This document shows positions 22,654 through 34,265 of a DNA stretch of 64,000 bases, piece after piece. Under the pieces are notes generated by a model. It saw only the letters and a program-made list of their open reading frames with translations, had not been told where the DNA came from and searched no databases. The translations under genes and the position numbers were made by a program. Source of the DNA: Turnera subulata (Eukaryota > Streptophyta > Magnoliopsida > Malpighiales > Passifloraceae); NCBI GenBank assembly GCA_028386065.3, contig JAKUCV010005726.1, positions 157,479 to 221,478 of the forward strand. The letters are read 5' to 3'. Every line of letters begins with the position of its first letter. Positions within the stretch are counted from its first letter, which is position 1.

Positions 22654-24257
22654 TGTGAACACCCAAATTTGACCCACGAAAATTTTACTAAATTAGACTT
22701 CGTACATGTGTAGACTTAGGATCAATGAGAAGATTTGGTCCAAGGTTCAAGCATGATATGAATTTTTATTTGGTAGAATTGGTGTATTTTGATGACATAA
22801 ACCTTTATGCGCTTAAGTCCTAGGATTAATGAGATGATTTAACCTTAGGATAAAATATATGATATGGTTTATTTATTAAAATGCATTTGCATGGGCTTTT
22901 TTAGTTGTTTTTGACCCAATAATATTGAGATGATTTATTCTTGGGTTAGGAATGAATTTAAAGGTCCAAATTAATTATTCTCCAGAGTTTGTCCAGCCCA
23001 TTAACACATTTCTTGCAGATCAATTTTAGATCTGATTTTCGTGGAAAATCAGAGTTAATTATCATTTAATTAGATTATGTGTTTTTGGTATGATTTTGGG
23101 TGTTAATGGGTAATCTTTTGATTATGGAATGATTTGAGGGAGTAATGACCAAGTAATTGAGTGATTTCTGGGTAGATTAGGGGTTGATTACGCGATAGGA
23201 TCAAATCATGCCTGAATTAGGGGGATTGGGGGCTCGAAAAGGAAAGAACGGGTGAAACGCGGGGCGGCCGACGGCCATCTCGCGAAGACCGCCGGCTGCC
23301 GGCGGGCATCCATACAAGACCGCCGGCAGTGGCGGTCATGCAGTGGATGACCGCCGGCAATGGCGGTCATCACCTTCAAGAATCCCCGATTTTTTCGATT
23401 TTGTTTCTTTTTCGATCCTACGCGGTTTTGGACCAGATTTTCGGGCATAATCTTCACCATTAAGCAGGTCCACGCCCCTAGGCTTCCTAGAACACTATAA
23501 ATAGGACCCCTCACACACATTTTAAAGGGACACAACATTCCTCAGTATGTGTGGGTATTCGAGAAGAACGAACCTCTTTGAGATGGAGAGGTTCGGATCT
23601 TTATAAAAGATTCCGTCTTTGAGACCTCCTAAAAGCACCCCTCGTAGTTCGTCATCAGATCGTTCCTCCTTAGTTCTTCTCCTAGTTGGTATCTCGATTC
23701 CTCACCGTTCTTCCACCCACATCTTGAGCTGGGTAACGTTCCTGCTAGAGGAGGGCTACATAAGGTAATCCTAAATCCTTTTTGATTGATTCTTGGTGAT
23801 TGATTGCTAATGCTTTTGATGATGTAAGTGGCCGATTAGTGCCATGTTTAGAACTACGTGGCTTTGACTCCAATCACTTGGGTACGTAGGTAGTCTCGGT
23901 CTCATAACGGGATGCAAGCCAAGTCTTTCCCCCCCCCCCCCCCCCCCTCTCCCTTTTCTTTGTTTTCCACACTTGCATACTTGCACACTTGCACAAGGCG
24001 CACTTTTCTCTTTGATTGCACAAGATTTCGACCCAACATGGATGGGTGCCTAACACCTTCCCATCCGTGACGAACCCCCGATCCCATATCTTTGGTTCGC
24101 TATGACCATGTTGCCTAAGGAGTAATTTGAGGGTTTTTCCTAAGTTTCGTCCTTAATAAAACTTAGGTGGCGACTTCAATGATGTGGGATTGACCCGAGG
24201 AAGAAGGTGAAAGGAATAGGTGAATAGGCCCAAGTGATTTTGGGTCGGGTATTCACA
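22654..24257 (+). repeat. 5' LTR of Tat element
   Basis: 1604 bases with a GACCGCC/GGCGGTC hairpin cluster (23285-23371), a TATA box TATAAATA at 23496-23503 and a poly-C run of about 17 at 23931-23947. It ends GGGTATTCACA directly before the primer-binding site. Confidence 0.85.
23283..23503 (+). promoter_or_regulatory. LTR core promoter with hairpin cluster
   Basis: Several copies of GACCGCCGGC and GGCGGTCAT face each other, forming short hairpins 125-210 bases upstream of TATAAATA. The 3' LTR keeps the same arrangement (32285-32385, TATA at 32508). A similar cluster sits upstream of the antisense gene in the same element. Confidence 0.6.
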
Positions 24258-24776
24258 GTTGGCGACTCCACTAGGGAAGTAGTGGGTTTAAGAAATCTTG
24301 TGCAATCATAGAGCTTTGTGTGCCTTTTTATTTGTCATCTTAAATGCCCTGCATTCATGATGATTTATGTGAAGCCTTTACCGTAAGAGGGCGAGGGAAG
24401 CCAAGTCCACCACATACTTTCTTTAAGTGATGGTGGCTTGCATGAACCCGTTTCTCGATGCTTAGCAATGATAGGGATTAACTGGCCTCGGACCTCACGC
24501 GATATCCATTATCACATGTGAGTAGGTCAACCTATTCCCTAGCGGTAGTCTTTTGGCCCCCAACCAGCTGCATACCCTGAGCATCTCATGCATAATAAAT
24601 CAATAAGTGGTACGTGCATTCTAAGTGGTCATTTGTGGTATTTTCAAGTAAAGTGTGAAAAAGGTGCCCTTTTCATTTACACATACCCAAGACAAAACCG
24701 GTGAGAGGTAGTATACGCCGAGAAGCCCTTGGGATCCCAAGAACCCTGACACTTATACTCCGATTACTAGGGCAAG

Positions 24777-27311
24777 ATGAGTGAGGAGGACCGTACCAAG
24801 GTGACTGAGGAATCCATGGAGCTATTGAAGGATCCAAGAATCCTAGAAGCATTGCTGACCTTACAGAAAGGGAAGATGGAGTCCCCTAGGAGTGATGGGG
24901 GACAGGGCTCAAAACCAAGCAGGATAGTGACCATTCAAGATGATGACTCGATGACACAGGATTCCAAAGGAGATGGGGAGAGACTTAAGAGGGTGGAAGA
25001 ACTGTTGAAGACCACGAAAAGAAAAGAAGATGATTGGAACTTGGACCCCTTATCATTATTCCCTGAAGCCCGGTTACCTGCTAAGTTCAAAATACCTGAT
25101 ATTGAGAAGTTCAATGGAACGGGATGCCCAACAACCCATTTAAAGATCTATGTGAGGATGTTGCAGCCTATAGGGATAGGACTAGAACTGATGGTTCAAT
25201 TATTCCAAAGAACCTTGTCGGGAGCAGCCTTGAAATGGTTCATGACCCTGGACGAAGGCAAGGTTAGCAAATGGAATGACATCTGTAGGGAGTTTGTGAA
25301 CCAGTACAGTTATAACACTGAAGTGGATGTAACCAAGAGGGATCTTGAGACAACCAAGCAAGAGGCCTAGGAGACCTTCTCTGCCTTTATCTCGAGATGG
25401 CGCAGTAAAGCGTCATTGATGGTGAATAGACCTACTGAAGAAGACCAAGTGCAAATGGTGATCAAGAATCTCCAACCAGCCTATTATGAGCGTATGGTTG
25501 GAAATTATTATGCTACCTTTAAAGCACTTATTGGGGCCGGGATACAATTAGAAGATGCTATCAACTCTGGAAGGGTGGGGGCTGCTATGGAGGTCCCTGC
25601 ATCAAAAATGGGTTTTAATGTAGTTCAAGGGAAAAGGGGTGCTGAGGTGAACCACGTCGCGGTCCAGACACCATTGCAGATTGGGTCAAAGCCCAGGGAC
25701 TTCACTCCTCTCCCTATGTCTTTAGGAAAGATGCTCAAGAAATGCATGGAGAAAGGTCTATTGCAGCCTTTAGACCCAAGGCTTGATTTACCTCTTAGGG
25801 GAGATCCTAACAAGTTCTGCAAGTTCCATCAAATGGCTGGACACGTTACTGACAACTGTCCCCGACTCCGTCATGAGATTCAAGATATGATAGAGAGAAA
25901 TCAGATAATCCTGCCTAAGCGGCCCAACACCAAGTTGAACCCACTACCTCTGCATGAAGAGATTGACATCATAGAGATGGAGCCCGCATATGAACTTGGA
26001 TGCTTGGTACTTGATCTTAGTAACTATGTATATTCAGACGAAGAAGTTGATGTCATCACCAGATTTGGAAGAGTGGTGAGGAGGGCCCCTCTCCGCCTAG
26101 ATAAACCTGAGGAAATGACGGATCCTGAAGAAGATGTAGTTGTGAAGCAATTGAAAAAGACCCAGGCTAATATCTCGATCTGGGGTTTGCTCATGTCTTC
26201 CAAACCGCACAAAGAAAAGGTGCTCCAGACTTTGAGCAAAGCCCATGTCCCCATTGACACTGCACCTGAGACATTAGCTAACATGATAGCTTCGGTGGAA
26301 ACTGACAACCAGATCTCCTTCTCTAACAAAGACTTGCGCTCGGATAAGGGCACCCATATTGAAGCATTATACATCACCATCCAAGTCAAGGACAATCAGA
26401 TACCTCTGGTGTTAATAGATAATGGGTCTGCTTTGAATGTGTGCCCTCTAAAGACTGCAAGCCTATTGGGATTCGAGACCACGGATTTTCTACCGTCTCG
26501 GACAATGGTGAGGGCATATGACAATGCCCCGAGAGAGGTTCTGGGGATGATAAGATTGGAAGTGGTTGTGGGGCCTGTCCTTTTTACGGTGGAATTCCAA
26601 GTGCTTGATATCGCGTCTAGCTTTAATCTACTTCTTGGGAGACCATGGCTACACCAGGCCCGGGCAGTGGCCTCCACTCTACATCAAATGCTGCGATTCC
26701 CTTACCAAGGGGGGATAATCACAGTCAAGGGAGAAATAGCCGAAAAGAACATCAAGCCGGTATTCGGGATTGAGAAAGAAGAGGAGGTAACCTTGTCCGG
26801 TTTTGTTTTCGAGTCTGTGAGCACTATCGCGGTAGAGAAGCTTGTTGTCAAGCCCCCTTACTACAATCCGTTTGGCAATGTATCGGTCATTGGGATCATG
26901 GAAAAAATGAGATACTTCCCAATCGTGGGGTTAGGGCAGAGACAACAAGGGATAATGGAGGTCCCTCAGATTTCAAATGCCACACCACCTTTCGGCTTGG
27001 GATATACCCCCACCTCGACAGACTTAGAGAAACAAAGAGAGAAGAACCTTGCAAGGGCACTAGCTCGGAAAAAGAAGCAAGAATGGGACTTTCCTATGGC
27101 TCCTTATTTCAAGACATTAAATGGCTATTTTGTAAAGCAGGGAGAAGATTTCCCTTTTTGCGGGTTTCCCGAGCCATGGGTTTGTAACATCACAGGGGCT
27201 AGGAAGCCGGGAATGGAGCTGTTCTTTGACAGCTACCCAGAGGAGGTGGAAGATCCAGAGGAGGAGGGGGAAGACGAAGATGAAGATTTGGGTTGCGGGT
27301 ATCTCTTCTAG
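24777..27311 (+). pseudogene. Tat gag-protease with one in-frame TAG
   Basis: A single frame of 844 codons plus the stop is interrupted only by TAG at 25368-25370 (GCC-TAG-GAG; a CAG to TAG change is likely). The N-terminal ~110 residues are charged. The gag domain follows (SLFPEARLPAKFKIPDIEKF, then LSGAALKWFMTLDEG). A zinc-knuckle-like CKFHQMAGHVTDNCP lies near 25820. The aspartic protease reads LVLIDNGSALNVCP near 26405, with N-G instead of T-G after the aspartate, as is common in Tat elements, followed by NLLLGRPWLHQARA. The end is acidic (glutamate/aspartate-rich). It would form the particle and process it. Apart from the TAG it looks coding-competent, or the TAG may be read through. Confidence 0.85.
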
Positions 27312-28033
27312 GAGGATGGGGCTATTTGAGGAAATGAGTACCGGACCACATCGGGTGCCTAAGTCAAGATTTAGGATTTAGCCTAAAATAAGCCAGTGGG
27401 CAGGTCATTGTCATTTTCATCTTATCAATAAAAAAAGCACTCTTTCGTATGTGGTTATCTTGGTAATTTCTTTGTGCGTGCATGATATGTGTGAATATGA
27501 TGGGTCAGGTGAAACTCCCTAAAATCTATGGAAACTAATCCTAGACTAATATCGGTAAAAATAATGATATCAATTGAGTTCCCAAAGGTCCCAAAGTCTG
27601 AAGCAATAGGCCTCTCCATCAAAGGCTCAATTCGAATACGGAGTTTCTAGAAAACATGTGAATATGAAGGCCAGTTGGAGGAAATCCCATGGTGAACAAC
27701 TTAGAACAGCATGGCCAATAAGTCATATAAGGAAGCGCAAGAGAAACTAGAGGAAGGGGACCTTTTGAGGATTCGCAAACACATGTAAAAAGAACTACGT
27801 GAACCTGATTTCATGAGCTTCCACAAAGAAAAAAAGAAAAAAGAAAAAAAACAAGAGAAAAGAAAAAGGAAAAGTAGTGACGAGCCATGAATACGTGGGA
27901 AGCCCAAACAGGGTCCGGTTCCATCTTTATTAAATAGTAGTCAAAAGATTAATGAAACAAGATAAGGGGAGTTTTGTTCACTCATTTATTCGCATATATT
28001 ATGAATGTAAAGAGATAATTGCTAAGATAGGAC
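27312..28033 (+). other. Non-coding spacer between gag-pro and antisense ORF
   Basis: This is where Tat pol would begin, but no RT motif is present on either strand. The sequence is A-rich around 27830-27870. Confidence 0.6.
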
Positions 28034-29354
28034 TCAATTCTTCTTGTGCTTCTTCCGACTTGACTCGCCCACTTCATCCTTCCCTTTGCCGGTGGGACGT
28101 TCAAGAGACTCAAATTCTGGAGGTGCAGGTCCTCCCAGAAATGCCTCCCTTGAAAGATGCAAAGACTTCTCCGAAGCAACCACGTCCTTCTTCAGCCAGC
28201 CCAGATATGACATAGGAGGGTGAACCTCAAAATGACTGCCAGTAGGTTCCCTTATAGGTAAGGCCCAACCTCCCTTGATAGCCCTCAGAGCAGCAGCCTT
28301 CATAGGTCCGGTGATGGGGACAGGGATGTCGGATGGAATGGTTTGGTTTACGCCAAACTGCCTTAGGACCCTACTTGGACGATAGTATGTGGACTTTTCT
28401 ATGCCCGGAAGTTCCACCCAGTCTTTGCAGAAGGAACGAATGACTACTTCTTGCATCTTGAGCCACCGACAGAACCATGTGATTTGGAAAGCCTTGAGAT
28501 CCTTCATGAAGATGACCCATCCCCGAATGGTACGGAATAAGACAGAATAGCCGTGACGGATATAATTTGTGGGGTCGGCCCAGGGGCGTTCAATCAACGT
28601 AAGATGTTCGCACAACCATATCTACGAGAGAAGAGCAGTGAGAGAAGGGGAAGATATGTAGGGGGATAACAAGGGATGCGAAATCAAGTACACATACCTG
28701 GAGTAGAAGAGGGGAGCCAGTCAATGGGGCGCGGTGGTCATCAGCCAACTTGTCCAAGCAATGAAGGGTCTCGCCTAATATCATGGGGGTTAATCTCTTT
28801 TCTCTAAAAAGTCTAGCCACTAGCGCACCAACCCGGAGAGGACAAGTACCAAAAAATCCCACCATAAAAAATTAATGTACCATCACAAGGGCAAGAGCAT
28901 GGTTGCGTTTCTCCCTCCAGTCAAAGTCTCCTTCTCCCAGATGTTGTTTTAAGCCGTCAAGGAAGTACTGGTCAACAATGTTCGATAACACCAGATAGTC
29001 GTTTGGGTTCATGAAGAAGTTAATCTGACCTTCAGCGAGGAAAAGAAACTGGCTAACCTCTTTCAGAACAGCATCGTCGAGGGAAACCATGGCAACTCCC
29101 TTTATGAATTTGGCACCTAAGATGGCGTTGAACTCATCAACGGAAGGACACAGCTCCATCATACCCTCACCAAAGCGGAACACACGTCGACTCTTGTCCC
29201 AAAATTTGGCAGCAGCACGAATCAGATTCTCCTCAATCACCACACCGCGAAGCCTGAATAGTCTGGTTAGACCCACCATAGCAAAATCTATGCGACACAC
29301 AGGAGGAACACTCGCCATCCACCTGAGCACCTTGGCATGAAAATCCTCACTCAT
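28034..29354 (-). pseudogene. Antisense ORF of Tat element (plant mobile domain-like)
   Basis: Read on the minus strand from ATG at 29354. The first part contains FWDKSRRVFRFGEGMMELC and CPSVDEFNAILG, which resembles the DUF7745/plant-mobile-domain family captured by some Tat elements. An in-frame TAA lies just before 28865. A predicted intron at 28697-28622 (76 bases, GTATGT...TCGTAG) joins LTGSPLLLQ to a downstream exon starting with a WLCEHLTLIERP word in frame. That exon ends with a basic KHKKN tail at 28034. Function is unknown; the family is often linked to transposition or silencing interactions. My family assignment is by resemblance only. Confidence 0.65.
28622..28697 (-). other. Predicted intron in antisense ORF
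   Basis: The donor GTATGT and acceptor TCGTAG on the minus strand bound 76 bases. Removing it keeps the reading frame and restores continuous protein similarity, whereas reading through hits a stop near 28590. Confidence 0.6.
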
Positions 29355-29422
29355 GATTGTTCTGGACGTGTTTGGAGTTTCTTATGATAGATTATGGGGG
29401 TCTCTGGGTTCCCGAGGCTTTG

Positions 29423-29625
29423 TTTATACTGTTTTAGGGGCAGTAGGATTCGTCAAAACCCTAAGGCCCAGGTCCTAAAAGAGAAAGAACCAAAAAGGAA
29501 AAGTTCGAGGGGCTACAACTGCCGATGCCAATGGTCATGCCGTGAAGACCGCCACAACCGGCGGTCATCCGCCCAAGACCGCCAGCGCCAGCGGTCATCC
29601 ACCCACATGACCGCCAGTCGATAAC
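29423..29625 (-). promoter_or_regulatory. Putative promoter of antisense ORF
   Basis: On the minus strand TATAAACA (29428-29421) lies about 70 bases before the ATG. 120-190 bases upstream of it are facing GACCGCC and GGCGGTC copies (29546-29615), the same motif as in the LTR promoter at nearly the same distance. Confidence 0.55.
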
Positions 29626-29639
29626 GCCAACCCACCCAG

Positions 29640-31000
29640 GAAAATCTGAAGAAAAATCCAGAAAGTTTAGGAAAGAGGGGAAGGATAGGGGAGAGAAAAT
29701 AAAAAAGAAAAGAGAGGAACGGAGAGGGTCACGTTTATTTATCAAGGGGGGAAGACTTTTCACCTAGACAAGGGGCACTTGTTAACACTTTGCTTGAATA
29801 CAAAATGATAAATGTTTTATGATATCATGCATGCACCACTTGTTGAACATGGAGGTCAAGGACACATCACCCCCATCTTTACCGGGGGCGCGATAGGCCC
29901 CTTCTTCTGATGTCGGGTTGAAGCACCCAGGGACAACCAACAAAGTAGGGGCACAGTACCCCATTTTGTTGACATGTATAGGAGCACCCTAAGCCTCATC
30001 TCTAAGACCATGATGAGATACAAGGGGCATCCCACCCCACCCTTGGCTTGTACGTCTCAAGGGACACGGCACGTCTAACTTGGTGAACTAGGGGCATGGG
30101 ATCCAGGTATTCCAATTATGAGGTGATATCTCATACTGGGAGAACCGAACCAGGAATGATACTCGATTATGAGTAGAGGGTCCAGGTAACCCACCCATAG
30201 GACGACACCAAACATGTGAGATAACCCTGAGAGCACAAGATACCGAGTCAATCCCGAGAGATGAGAGAGCTCAGTTAAAAGCCAAAGCCCGGACTTTGCA
30301 AATTTAGAGATGAGAGAATTTGAAACCAAAGGCCAAGTCCTTACAAACCTAGGGATGTGAGGTGTCTGGTCGACCGAGTCATGAGAGAATGCTTGCTTCA
30401 AATTTGGAGAGCCCAAGAGATGTGAGATGATCGAGCCCGGTCAATAAAATACCCAGTTGTTGCACCTTGGGAAGTAAACCTAGCTAGAAGAGAGGTATGG
30501 GATCCAGTCAAAACTAGAGAACCTAGCCATCAGAGGCCCAGACAGGAAAGAACATAGACATGAAAGAGCCTAGTCAAAGCCGTAGACCCAGTCTCCGCAA
30601 GATGAGAGTGCCCAGTTAGAAGAGAGATGAAGGAATCCAGATTAACTAACCTGTCAGACTTAGTCATGAGAGAGACCAGAGAGGAGTGAACCCAATCAAA
30701 GGAGAAGATGAAGGAGTCCAGTCAAAGCTAAAGATCCGGTCTTTACAAACCCGAGAGATAAGAATCCCAGTTAAGAGAGAAGTGAGGTATCCGGACCCAG
30801 GTGTCCAGACATAAGTACAATCAGAAAGAAAAAGAACCTAGCCATAAGGAACCCAGACCCAGGTGTCTAGACATAAGAGAATAGCAAGCCAGGCGTCCAG
30901 CCCCTGCAAACCTTGAAGATGAGTCGATCTTGAGACATACAGATCAGAAGCTGCAAACGGTGAAATGAGGAGGCCAAACGAAAACCGAACACCCGGTATT
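29640..31000 (+). other. Tat 3' untranslated region
   Basis: There is no coding support. From about 30100 it consists of loosely repeated words such as ATGAGAGA, CCCAGTCA and CCAGACATAAG, which look like old, diverged tandem repeats leading into the cleaner array at 31002. Confidence 0.5.
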
Positions 31001-31001
31001 C

Positions 31002-31555
31002 ACGAACCTCGGCATGAGGTAATGCCTAGACACAAACCTCGGCATGAGGTGACATCCAGATACAAACCTCGGCATGAGGTAATGACCAAACTTAAGATGA
31101 ACCTCGGCATGAGGTAGCACCTAGACACGGGATGAACCTCGACATAAGGTGGACATAAGGTGAAATGCACAAACCTCGGCATGAGGTAACACCCAACATG
31201 AAATGCACAAACCTCGGCATGAGGTAACACCTAGACATAGGATGAAATTCACAAACCTCAGCACGAGGTAGCACCCAGACATGAGATGAACCTCGGCATG
31301 AGGTAGACATAGGATGAAGTTCACAAACCTCGGCATGAGGTAGCACCCAGACTAAGATGGTCAGGCCAATGACCCGAAAGATGAGATGATTCTATCACCT
31401 CGGGATGAGATGATTCCCGAGAATATGGGATGAGATGATTCCCATAAACCGAGGGCCAGTCCCTCAAACCTCAAGATGAGATGATTCTTGAGAATCTGGG
31501 ATGAGATGATTCCAAGAGACCTTCGGGATGAGATGATTCCCGAAGCGGAGCATGA
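31002..31555 (+). repeat. Two tandem arrays in Tat 3' UTR
   Basis: 31002-31343 has ten copies of AACCTCGGCATGAGGTA with variable 12-24 base spacers (often CACCTAGACA). 31378-31555 has about six copies of GATGAGATGATTC within units like GGGATGAGATGATTCCCGAG, each partly self-complementary. The word ATGAGATGATT also occurs several times in the LTRs. Confidence 0.85.
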
Positions 31556-31665
31556 AATGCTCCAACCCATGGCACACACCAAAGACATCAATCATTCGAA
31601 TTTGGTTGTTCTTGTCTTACGTTGTTTCGTCCTTAGTCTATAAGGAATCATCAACGAGGGGCATC

Positions 31666-33153
31666 TGTGAACACCGAAATTTGACCCACGGAAAATTTAC
31701 TAAATTAGACTTCGTATATGTGTAGACTTAGGATCAATGAGATGATTTGGTCCAAGGTTCAAGCATGATATGAATTTTAATTTGGTAGAATTGGTGTATT
31801 TTGATGACATAAACCTTTATGCGCTTAAGTCCTAGGATTAATGAGATGATTTAACCTTAGGATAAAATATATAATATGGTTTATTTATTAAAATGCATTT
31901 GCATGGGCTATTTTAGTTGTTTTTGACCCAATAATAATGAGATGATTTATTCTAGGGTTAGAAATGAATTTAAAGGTCCAAATTAATTATTTTCCAGAGT
32001 TTGTCCAGCCCATTAACACATTTCTTGCAGATCAATTTTAGCTCTGATTTTCGTGGAAAATCAGAGTTAATTATCATTTAATTAGATTATGTGTTTTTGG
32101 TATGATTTTGGGTGTTAATGGGTAATCTTTTGATTATGGAATGATTTGAGGGAGTAATGACTAAGTAATTGAGTGATTTCTGGGTAGATTAGGGGTTGAT
32201 TACGCGGTAGGATCGAATCAGGCCTGAATTAGGGGGATTAGAGGCTCGAAAAGGAAAGAACGGGTGAAACGCGGGGCGACCGGCGACCATCACGCGAAGA
32301 CCGCCGGCTGCTGGCGGGCATCCATACAAGACCACCGGCAGTGGCGGTCATGCAGCGGATGACCGCTGGCAATGGCGCTCATCACCTTCAAGAATCCCCG
32401 ATTTTTCCGATTTTGTTTCATTTTCGATCCTACGCGGTTTTGGACCAGATTTTCGGGCATAATCTTCACCATTAAGCAGGTCCACGCCCCTAGGCTTCCC
32501 AGAACACTATAAATAGGACCCCTCACACACATTTCAAAGGGACACAACATTCCTCTCATACACACCCATAAGCTCTTCTTGCTTGGAGAAACTCTACCTC
32601 TCCAAGCCTAGAAATATTTTCTAAGGCAGAAACTCTGGAGGATTTTCGTGGGGAGCATCAAGCAGTAGTCTAGCAAGGAGGAATCAAGAAGAGGATCAAC
32701 CATAGAGCTAAGGAGTGGCAAGAAGGTGGGTGTAGAACTCGACCCATTGCAAGGAGCTAGAAGAGGGCTACATAAGGTAATCCTGAATCCTTTTTTATTG
32801 ATTCTTGGTGATTGATTGCTGATGCTTTTGATGATGTAAGTGGCCGATTAGTGCCATGTTTTGAACTACGTGGCTTTGNCACACTTGCACAAGGCGCACT
32901 TTTCTCTTTGATTGCACAAGATTTTGACCCAACATGGATGGGTGCCTAACACCTTCCCATCCGTGACGAACCCCCGATCCCATATCTTTGGTTCGCTATG
33001 ACCATGTTGCCTAAGGAGTAATTTGAGGGTTTTTCCTAAGTTTTATCCTTAATAAAACTTAGGTGGCGACTCCAATGATGTGCGATTGACCCGAGGAAGA
33101 AGGTGAAAGGAATAGGTGAATAGGCCCAAGTGATGTTGGGTCGGGTATTCACA
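31666..33153 (+). repeat. 3' LTR of Tat element
   Basis: It starts TGTGAACACC after GGGGCATC and ends TATTCACA. It differs from the 5' LTR after the TATA box (about 32560-32760 is a different leader-like stretch) and lacks ~110 bases around the poly-C run, where the assembly has a single N at 32879. Confidence 0.85.
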
Positions 33154-33158
33154 GGTGG

Positions 33159-33765
33159 TACATCTAATGTAATAAAGACATCATCAATAGACAAGCTATG
33201 TTTGGCCAATCTATCAGGCACGAAGTTGCATTCTCGAAAACCATGCTGTAGGGAAACTGTCCAGGGCCTTCTTAGGAGGTCTTGAATGCAGTCCACAATT
33301 GCCTGCCTAGAACCTGCCGAGTTGTTGTTAAGAAGAGAGATGACTTCCAAACTGTATGCTTCAATAATGATTTATGAGAGCCCTAAATTCTAGGCATAAC
33401 ATAAAGCATCGTATACGGCCTAGAGTTCTGCCAGAAAAGGACTGCATGGTTACAAACCATGCATAAAGCCATGCACCCTTTCGCCTCTATGATCTCGGAA
33501 AATGCCACCAGCACCACTGCGTCTGGATTGTCAGTCAACAGCACCATCCGTGTTCACTTACAGCCAACCAGGCGGTGGAGCAGACCATCCAACGGGTTTG
33601 GATAAAGTCGTTGGGATCAGCCTGGTTGATATTTTCAGTGCTTGGTCCTTTCATACTAGGACTGCATAATGAAATATCTTCTTGTACAATGCATCAGGGT
33701 CTGCCCGGTGAGGGGTTGGGTTCAAGATGTGCTTGTTCCTTGTCTTCCAAATTATCCAGACACCT
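33159..33765 (-). pseudogene. LINE ORF2, RNase H part
   Basis: The minus strand from 33765 downward continues the tryptophan-rich linker after zf-RVT and then gives an RNase H domain (LLNNNSAGSRQAIVDCIQDL; HGFRECNFVPDRLAKHSL near 33230). It stops at the Tat element (33153) and resumes at 22653 in the same frame. Confidence 0.85.
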
Positions 33766-34265
33766 TGATATGACCCAAAATATTAGTACACCCGACAAAC
33801 CCCGAGCCCATAAACTGGACTACACTATGGCCCATGTAACCGAACAAACAGAGGAGCCCATACTAACCAAGGTGTTCCCAGGGAAGCTCCATGATGGTCC
33901 TGAGACTCAGGATTCCCCGGGAAGCTGCACAACGGCCCTGGGACCTAAACTGGAAGCCCAATTTGAGGCAGCTTGTACTAGCTCAAAGGACACTCCCTTC
34001 AGCTTCCCCGAAGAAGCCCCACGGCAATCCAAGAATCTAGACGGGAACCACGTGGCATTTGACTTCTCAAGCAAGACAAGTTGAGACTTGCTTAGGAAGT
34101 CAACTCCTTAAATCAAGGGAAAATAGGGCCACCAAAACTTGCCCACAAAGTAAATAAAAGTGTATTTTGGCTTTATAAATATACAGTCCATATTTATGTA
34201 CAAACCAATGGTAAATTGGAGGGAATAATACAATTTCCATTTTCTCTCTATATTTTTCCATATCA
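33766..34265 (+). repeat. 5' LTR of LARD
   Basis: 500 bases, with TTTATAAATATA at about 34170 as a likely TATA box. Confidence 0.85.

Larger units (their letters stand above)
22654..33153 (+). mobile_element. Tat-lineage LTR retrotransposon with gag-pro and antisense ORF, no pol
   Basis: LTRs at 22654-24257 and 31666-33153 begin TGTGAACACC and end TATTCACA. The element is flanked by an exact GGTGG duplication (22649-22653, 33154-33158). The primer-binding region TTGGCGACTCCACTAGGGA (24259-24277) is of the kind found in Tat/Ogre elements. It encodes gag-protease (24777-27311) but no RT, RNase H or integrase. A minus-strand gene lies at 28034-29354, as known in some Tat lineages (Retand, Grande). 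The 3' untranslated part has tandem repeats. I infer a non-autonomous member that relies on the pol of a relative. Confidence 0.88.

Noticed and set aside
31002..31343. CRISPR-like AACCTCGGCATGAGGTA repeats
   Set aside because: The spacers are related to each other (CACCTAGACA words) and lie in a retrotransposon 3' UTR; the genome is a plant's.
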